Position numbers and translations under genes: made by a program
The notes under the pieces: model-generated
Database searches by the model: none
What the model was told of the DNA's origin: nothing
Seen by the model: only the letters and a program-made list of their open reading frames with translations
Source: Gigantopelta aegis
Lineage: Eukaryota; Mollusca; Gastropoda; Neomphalida; Peltospiridae
DNA length: 64,000 nt
Direction: 5' to 3'
Assembly: GCF_016097555.1 (NCBI RefSeq)
Contig: NC_054706.1
Span: 73,124,174 to 73,188,173 of the forward strand
Part shown: in pieces, positions 62,301-64,000 of the stretch
Layout: each line of letters begins with the position of its first letter
How positions within the stretch are numbered: the first letter of the stretch is position 1

Positions 62301-63233
62301 AGGCATTTTGATTAATTATTTGAAAAACACAATGCGCAAATGGCTTTTAATGACCTGTCAATTTACTTCATACATATATAAAATGCAGTTTTATCCTGTT
62401 GGAAACTTGTATTTGACAGATATCAACGAGTGTTTGATTGACAAGTGCCATGCCCATTCTACATGTTTGAACAATGAAGGAAGCTACACTTGTTCCTGTG
62501 TATCAGGCTATATTGAAGAAAATGGTCTTTGTCATGGTATGTTGGCCTAAAATGAAATCTGCATGAAATAAGTAAAATAAACATAAAGATCACAGATTTA
62601 TGTAATATGAATTTGTTCAAGAAACCAATTTTAAAAACCCTGTTCTAATCCTGCTGTCCTTCACTATATATAGTAGAAACCTCTGTAAACCAGACACCCT
62701 TGGTACCAAGTAAAATGTTTGATTTTAAGAGGTATCTGGTTTAAAAAGGTTATGTTTATATACACACATATGCATGCATGTGCGCTCACACACACATACA
62801 TGCACACACACCAGCATACACACATTCATCCATCTATACATGTATCTATATTTAACAAGGGACTACAAAAAACATCCAGTTTTGGAGGGAATTATAGTTT
62901 AGAGAGGGTCCGCTTTAGGGAGGTTTCACTGCATTTATTTCTGCTTCTATAACAGATTGCTGGTATAATAATAATGTTTTAATGCTGATAAAGGGTTTCT
63001 TTGTATGATCACTTAAAACATTTCTTGTTACAAATGGAATTAAATGTCATGAAATATGATTGAGTAATATATAAAAATGAAAATCATCAATAACACTGAT
63101 GTTTGTTTCCATTCAGACTTCGATGAATGTGAGTCAGGACCATGTCCTCCATCAGCTGTCTGTTTCAACAATGATGGCAGTTACTCGTGTACCTGCTTTC
63201 TTGGCTATCAGATGGATCAGGGGTCTTGTACTG
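34053..63233 (+). CDS. Giant mucin-like protein: SEA - PTS repeats - SEA - PTS - EGF modules (3' end off window)
   Basis: Secreted or membrane-anchored glycoprotein, 15 exons seen and about 5,000 codons. Exons: 34053-34083, 35682-35968, 37945-38012, 38490-38662, 39130-49946, 52597-52788, 54273-54340, 54904-55040, 55400-56416, 56981-58609, 59541-59651, 60478-60594, 61712-61828, 62420-62536, 63117-63233. All junctions are GT/AG and phases agree. Order: signal peptide (1 to about 18), RFRR furin-like site (59-62), SEA (about 70-187), Ser/Thr-rich mucin region (about 190-3790), SEA (about 3810-3925), two more Ser/Thr-rich exons, five EGF modules (from about 4807). The repeat regions lack Cys in frame, as expected for O-glycosylated mucin domains. 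Both SEA domains keep a GS(V/I) motif, so self-cleavage is plausible. The order resembles vertebrate IMPG2, but orthology is not established. More EGF modules and possibly a membrane segment should follow to the right. Confidence 0.9.
34330..35600. repeat. Intron 1 interspersed repeats
   Basis: 34340-34760 holds two tandem copies of a unit with TTATGGTCCTTGAACTTAG and TTACAGATCAAG, related in inverse orientation to 10810-11120, preceded by a (TCTG)n run. 34775-35005 and 35385-35595 are opposite-strand copies of the GGGGAGCTATCAC repeat also found at 2576-2760. Confidence 0.6.
35682..35968 (+). CDS. Mucin-like gene exon 2, propeptide and start of SEA 1
   Basis: It encodes IIHQGACIHFNISDLKLLLH, then a stretch ending SATRFRRSVDASS, then VRLVDGRLTISQGVDWDD and MQEQVKRL. 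RFRR fits proprotein convertase cleavage. The VDGRLTI segment is the first strand of a SEA domain. Two or more N-glycosylation motifs (NIS, NTT) are present. Acceptor TTTTGGTAG, donor GTAAGT. Confidence 0.85.
36027..36325 (+). mobile_element. SINE family A, near full length
   Basis: It has the head GGATGTAGCCCAGTGGTAAA, GGGATCGATCCCCATCAGTG, the body, and the tail GTCGTTAAACAAAACAAACT. Confidence 0.85.
36365..36572 (+). mobile_element. SINE family B, head missing
   Basis: It starts at AGGCCGTGTATGTACTACCC, includes ATGAAGTAGCGACAGCAGGT and ends AAATAAAATGTGTTGAGTGC then ATTTCCTTTC. Confidence 0.8.
37002..37306 (-). mobile_element. SINE family A, near full length
   Basis: The tail TTTGTTTTGTTTAATATCAC is at the low end and the head GATGTAGCCCAGTAGTAAAG at the high end. 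Confidence 0.85.
37658..37747. mobile_element. Short inverted-repeat element
   Basis: The ends TTTTGAAGCTGTCTTAGCAC and GTGTTAAGATAGCTTCCAAA are inverted. About 90 bp in total. A partial relative lies near 5545-5590. Confidence 0.65.
37945..38012 (+). CDS. Mucin-like gene exon 3, SEA 1 core
   Basis: It encodes LDVIFASSNLGHIYSGSIIN then NFR. Acceptor TTTTCAG, donor GTAAAT, phase 0 to 2. Same length (68 bp) and phases as exon 7, the matching exon of SEA 2. Confidence 0.88.
38137..38342. repeat. (ATTC)n microsatellite
   Basis: A tetranucleotide array, with nearly pure ATTC from about 38237. It lies in intron 3. Long ORFs across it are an artefact of the repeat. Confidence 0.95.
38490..38662 (+). 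CDS. Mucin-like gene exon 4, SEA 1 end
   Basis: It encodes SEGSVKVDFTVVLKDPKDN, then FLTAAFLAALSGVESNFT and LNETHFY. The GSVKV site corresponds to the SEA self-cleavage position (consensus G, then SVVV). Acceptor TCTCACAG, donor GTAACA. Confidence 0.9.
38850..39010. repeat. AAAT/ATTC low-complexity tract
   Basis: Runs of AATTAATTAATTAAATAAAT, AAATAAATAAA and ATTCATTCATTCATTC, then a CAAT-rich stretch, lie just upstream of the mucin exon. Confidence 0.85.
39130..49946 (+). CDS. Mucin-like gene exon 5, 10.8-kb PTS repeat exon
   Basis: A single exon of 10,817 bp (about 3,606 codons) follows acceptor TTGGTTTCAG; the donor at 49947 is GTACGT. It has three zones: an array of 57-nt (19-residue) units with core SESLTHDTTLLLSSATTTA (about 39288-45345), a diverged zone of Ser/Thr/Glu-rich segments (45346-47760), and an array of 30-nt (10-residue) units with core ITSEPVTSTD (about 47770-49790). 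Ser and Thr dominate, and there is no Cys in frame. Entry and exit phases fit exons 4 and 6. The frame is lost for about 120 bp at 43563-43700 and then returns. Confidence 0.9.
39288..45345 (+). repeat. 57-nt coding minisatellite, about 100 units, with higher-order repeats
   Basis: The unit is 57 nt, e.g. GCATCAGAATCCTTGACACA, then TGATACCACATTGTTGTTAT, then CATCAGCTGCCACAACG. Some units are shortened by multiples of three. A compound block marked by ATGACAGTATCAGAATCACT recurs at about 41653, 42312, 43252 and 44243, showing block duplication on top of unit duplication. Start and end are approximate. Confidence 0.92.
43563..43700 (+). other. Indel-dense patch in the 57-nt array
   Basis: Compared with neighbouring units, at least five small deletions crowd into about 140 bp (near 43563, 43577, 43646, 43681 and 43690). 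They sum to about nine bases, so the reading frame is lost and then restored. Elsewhere the array has essentially none. This looks like a poorly polished join in a collapsed or hard-to-assemble repeat. Confidence 0.8.
45346..47760 (+). repeat. Degenerate Ser/Thr-rich coding zone
   Basis: Loosely repeated segments of about 30-35 residues carry motifs such as SSLEQ, SSDITSS, IETSF and EASVET. They look like an older repeat that has drifted. It remains fully open in frame and Cys-free. Confidence 0.75.
47770..49790 (+). repeat. 30-nt coding minisatellite, about 65 units
   Basis: The unit is ATATAACATCAGAACCTGTG plus ACATCAACAG, encoding ITSEPVTSTD. Larger blocks (about 150-260 bp) are also duplicated, for example 48350-48540 and 48590-48790. 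TSD and TYI variants alternate. Confidence 0.92.
49947..50623. other. Intron 5, first part
   Basis: AT-rich, with no exon and no recognised element before the MITE at 50624. Confidence 0.4.
50624..50858. mobile_element. MITE with CTGCCAGA ends, copy 2
   Basis: Inverted ends GTTTCTGCCAGAGGGTAAAA and TTCTTTCTGGCAGAAAC. It matches the copy at 31459-31703 in the opposite orientation. No clear target duplication is visible. Confidence 0.8.
50940..52545 (-). mobile_element. Mariner-like DNA transposon, about 1.6 kb
   Basis: Inverted ends TACTACTCAAAAGAATTTAA and the inverse at 52520-52545 lie within TA-rich flanks (ATATATATAT on both sides), consistent with TA target duplication. It carries one transposase gene on the minus strand and sits in intron 5 of the mucin-like gene, antisense to it. 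Confidence 0.93.
51153..52177 (-). pseudogene. Mariner/Tc1-like transposase, DD34E-type, with a one-base deletion
   Basis: The start MVRRQLTIEDRGRAIAWL leads to a helix-turn-helix (LRLGVSQSVVGRLWQRY), RPRSGRP, and catalytic motifs FTDESRF, DDNARPH and LPDLAPIE. Directly after PIE the frame breaks: where relatives have NAWDELGRR, one base is missing (near 51342-51346) and the frame stops at 51326. The remaining C-terminus (AWDELGRRVRDN to GGFTHY) continues in the next frame to a stop at 51153-51155. A single lesion suggests a young copy. An upstream in-frame ATG at 52222 is also possible. Confidence 0.92.
52597..52788 (+). CDS. Mucin-like gene exon 6, start of SEA 2
   Basis: It encodes LQEGLSTSLTEISKTLA, TSVAEYKGTMKVMDGAVW and ALKLKIIAF. 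The YKGTMKV strand starts the second SEA domain. Acceptor TATTCTAG, donor GTAAGA, phase 0 at both ends. Confidence 0.88.
52789..54272. other. Intron 6 with a palindrome
   Basis: AT-rich with no exon. At 53943-54033 are inverted arms TTTTTATGTCAACTCGTGAT and CACATTACTCGTTGACATAA, spaced by about 35 bp, able to form a hairpin or to be a small mobile element. Confidence 0.6.
54273..54340 (+). CDS. Mucin-like gene exon 7, SEA 2 core
   Basis: It encodes LQKIFQNANLAKYIDHIVIN then GFR. It has the same 68-bp length and phases as exon 3, supporting duplication of the SEA exon set. Donor GTAAGT. Confidence 0.9.
54904..55040 (+). CDS. Mucin-like gene exon 8, SEA 2 end
   Basis: It encodes SQGSIIVDFTVDFRELQVLE followed by VDLRSMFNDGYQQI and YIIDTSYT. 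GSIIV is a near-consensus SEA self-cleavage site. Acceptor TATGACAG, donor GTGAGT. Confidence 0.92.
55400..56416 (+). CDS. Mucin-like gene exon 9, Ser/Thr-rich
   Basis: It encodes AFVKGPLTSGITKTQQNYDP and onward, ending CEVSVSTCANMTVRMQKT. In the middle are three tandem copies of a unit of about 25-28 residues (SGYSGQKTTMFYSSAVSSTS, then LYDDIHPS) at about 55855-56110. Two Cys near the end are spaced C-x6-C. Acceptor ATTGTAG, donor GTATGT, phase 1 to 1. Confidence 0.85.
56656..56825. mobile_element. Short hAT-like MITE in intron 9
   Basis: The element at 56664-56817 has perfect inverted ends CAGTGGCATAGCGTGGG and CCCACGCTATGCCACTG. The flanking octamers TTTATAAT and TTCATAAC match at six of eight positions, consistent with an old 8-bp target duplication. 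Confidence 0.85.
56981..58609 (+). CDS. Mucin-like gene exon 10, 22-residue repeat exon
   Basis: It encodes EITSLLPLITSSASSLH and onward. From about 57304 to 58030 are about a dozen 66-nt units with core SSVYSSNVVMVKPTALESVF. It ends with PCSVSSNQTCVHQSLFLTLD and GESSSLYI, echoing the Cys pair at the end of exon 9, so exons 9 and 10 may be duplicates. Acceptor ATGTTTCAG, donor GTATGG, phase 1 to 1. Confidence 0.88.
57304..58030 (+). repeat. 66-nt coding minisatellite, about 11-12 units
   Basis: The unit contains TCTAGTGTCTACAGCAGCAA, TGTTGTTATGGTGAAGCCTA and CTGCATTAGAGTCTGTATTT. Middle copies are almost identical, outer ones diverged, as expected from growth in the centre. Confidence 0.92.
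58860..59255 (+). mobile_element. SINE family C, near full length
   Basis: It has the head GTGGTTAGCCATCGGTCTAC and AGGTACTGGGTTCAGATCCC (box B-like), the middle AACCCTGAGTGAGTGCTCCG, and the tail AAATAAAATGTGTTGAGTGC. Same family as the minus-strand copy at 26965-27350. Confidence 0.85.
59255..59415. repeat. (TC)n microsatellite
   Basis: A long CT-dinucleotide run (mainly 59300-59390), flanked by TTTC and TCTG repeats, in intron 10. Confidence 0.95.
59541..59651 (+). CDS. Mucin-like gene exon 11, EGF module 1
   Basis: It encodes EMCNMNPCPQHSYCLSTSGS then YLCECHPGYHMVDSLCK. Six Cys in EGF spacing. It lacks the D-x-N-E-C calcium motif of the later modules. Acceptor ATCTTCAG, donor GTAATG, phase 1 to 1. 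Confidence 0.9.
59652..60477. repeat. Intron 11 with a minisatellite of about 60 bp
   Basis: From about 60080 to 60420 is an array of ATGTTTTGTAATATTGCTTA and ATGGGTTATATAA units. The first half (59652-60075) is plain AT-rich sequence. Confidence 0.75.
60478..60594 (+). CDS. Mucin-like gene exon 12, calcium-binding EGF module 2
   Basis: It encodes DVNECDTAPCPQHSVCTNTE then GSFNCSCKPGFVEDDIGCK. DVNEC at the start and the N-x4-F region fit calcium-binding EGF. It is 117 bp, phase 1 to 1. Confidence 0.93.
60985..61560. repeat. SINE tail fragment, then tandem repeat of about 75/155 bp
   Basis: 60985-61060 is a family A tail (GACATCCAATAGCCGATGAT). 61065-61560 holds about seven units of about 75 bp with CTTTGTTTATAAGAGGACTG and CATACAAGGTTGTTATTGCT. 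A 155-bp two-unit block is repeated nearly exactly at 61225-61379 and 61380-61535. Confidence 0.8.
61712..61828 (+). CDS. Mucin-like gene exon 13, calcium-binding EGF module 3
   Basis: It encodes DVNECSSSPCPTSAGCVNTA then GTFYCMCLPGFTEYQGACH. Six Cys in EGF spacing. Acceptor TTTGTTTCAG, donor GTAAGT, 117 bp, phase 1 to 1. Confidence 0.93.
61866..62190 (+). mobile_element. SINE family B, full length
   Basis: It has the head GGGCGGGACGTAGCCCAGTG, GAGATCGATCCCCGTCAGTG, the body TGCATATAAAAGATCCCTTG, and the tail ATGTCTGACGCAATATAACC and AAATAAAATGTGTTGAGTAC. The best complete copy of this family in the window. Confidence 0.9.
62420..62536 (+). CDS. Mucin-like gene exon 14, calcium-binding EGF module 4
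   Basis: It encodes DINECLIDKCHAHSTCLNNE then GSYTCSCVSGYIEENGLCH. Acceptor TTTGACAG, donor GTATGT, 117 bp, phase 1 to 1. Confidence 0.93.
63117..63233 (+). CDS. Mucin-like gene exon 15, calcium-binding EGF module 5
   Basis: It encodes DFDECESGPCPPSAVCFNND then GSYSCTCFLGYQMDQGSCT. Acceptor CCATTCAG, donor GTAATA, 117 bp, phase 1 to 1. The gene continues to the right, since the donor is intact and no stop is reached. Confidence 0.93.
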
Positions 63234-63359
63234 GTAATACTTCAAATTATATGATATACAAAAAATACTATTGTAAATACTAGTAAGTGTATATATATAT
63301 ACATATATATAGTACATACATATGCATGTACACACGCACACACACACACCAGCACACAC

Positions 63360-64000
63360 ACAAATTCATCCATCCATACATACATTTATCCATCCATCCA
63401 TCTATCCATCCATCCATCCATCCATGTATCCATCCATTCATCCAACTATCCATTCATCCATCCATCCATCCATCCAACCAACCAACTAACCATCCATACA
63501 TCCATCCATCCATCCAACCATCCAACTATCCATCCATCTAACCATCCATCCATCCATGTTTCCATCCATCCGTGTATCCATCCATCCATCCATGTATCCA
63601 TCCATCCATCCATCTAACGAACCATCCATCGATGTATCCATCTAACCAACCAACTAACCAACCAACCATCCATGCATCCATCCATCCATCCATCCATCCG
63701 ATCATCCATCCATCCTTCCATCCATCCATCCATCCATCCATCCATCCAATCAACCAACCAACCATCCATCCATCTAACCAACCATCCATCCGTCCATCCA
63801 TCTAACCAACCAACCATCCATACATCCATCCAACCATCCATCCATCCGATCATCCATCCAATCAACCAACCAACCAACCATTCATGCATCCATCCAACCA
63901 TCCATCCATCCATCCATCCATCCATCCAACCATCCAATCCAACCATCAATCCATCCATCCATCCATCTAACCAACTATCCATCCATCCATCCATCCATCC
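63360..64000. repeat. (ATCC)n microsatellite running to the window edge
   Basis: At least 640 bp of CATC/ATCC repeat with AACC and other variant interruptions, preceded by a (CA)n stretch at 63330-63360. Long ORFs on both strands here are repeat artefacts. Confidence 0.95.

Noticed and set aside
63287-63994. His/Pro/Ser- or Trp/Met/Asp/Gly-rich ORFs at the right end
   Set aside because: They are translations of (ATCC)n on both strands.
1-64000. CRISPR array, bacterial operons, riboswitches
   Set aside because: The tandem repeats are minisatellites without unique spacers, and the gene structure is eukaryotic.
1-64000. Retrovirus-like, LTR or other virus-like elements
   Set aside because: I found no reverse transcriptase, capsid, integrase or long terminal repeat signature on either strand.

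Overview
The window is animal nuclear DNA, most likely from a mollusc and probably a gastropod. Coding regions are split into many exons with GT/AG junctions. The non-coding DNA is AT-rich and full of tRNA-headed SINEs whose heads (Pol III box A/B-like, GTAGCCCAGTGGTAAAG) and tails (ending in TAAACAAAACAAACT or AAATAAAATGTGTTGAGTGC) I associate with mollusc genomes. The taxonomic call rests on that recollection, not on a search.

Layout. (1) About 0.46-21.9 kb, minus strand: 15 exons of a ubiquitin-specific protease of the USP36/USP42 type. The complete catalytic domain is present, followed by a long disordered linker with a tandem array and Lys-rich tracts. The 3' end lies beyond the left edge. 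All splice phases agree, except that catalytic exon 9 carries one extra base in a homopolymer. The introns hold a Tc1-like element, an expanded MITE array, minisatellites and SINEs. (2) About 21.9-34.05 kb: intergenic DNA between two divergent genes. It contains a 952-bp foldback element with a 9-bp target duplication and a RecQ-helicase-like fragment, a telomere-like (CCCTAA)n cassette bounded by inverted repeats, a 500-bp TA-flanked MITE, a short element with an 8-bp target duplication, and many SINEs. (3) 34.05 kb to the right edge, plus strand: a giant secreted or membrane mucin-like gene, 15 exons so far and about 5,000 codons. Its order is signal peptide, furin-like site, SEA domain, a 10.8-kb Ser/Thr-rich repeat exon, second SEA domain, two more Ser/Thr-rich exons, then at least five EGF modules on separate phase 1-1 exons. 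It runs off the right edge in an ATCC microsatellite.

The two genes show no functional link: one is an intracellular deubiquitinase (nucleolar in known USP36), the other an extracellular glycoprotein. The mucin gene's order (SEA, mucin, SEA, EGF) resembles vertebrate interphotoreceptor matrix proteoglycan 2, but the size and repeat content are very different, so this is a similarity of architecture only. Exon coordinates were derived by hand from splice motifs, phase continuity and family conservation.
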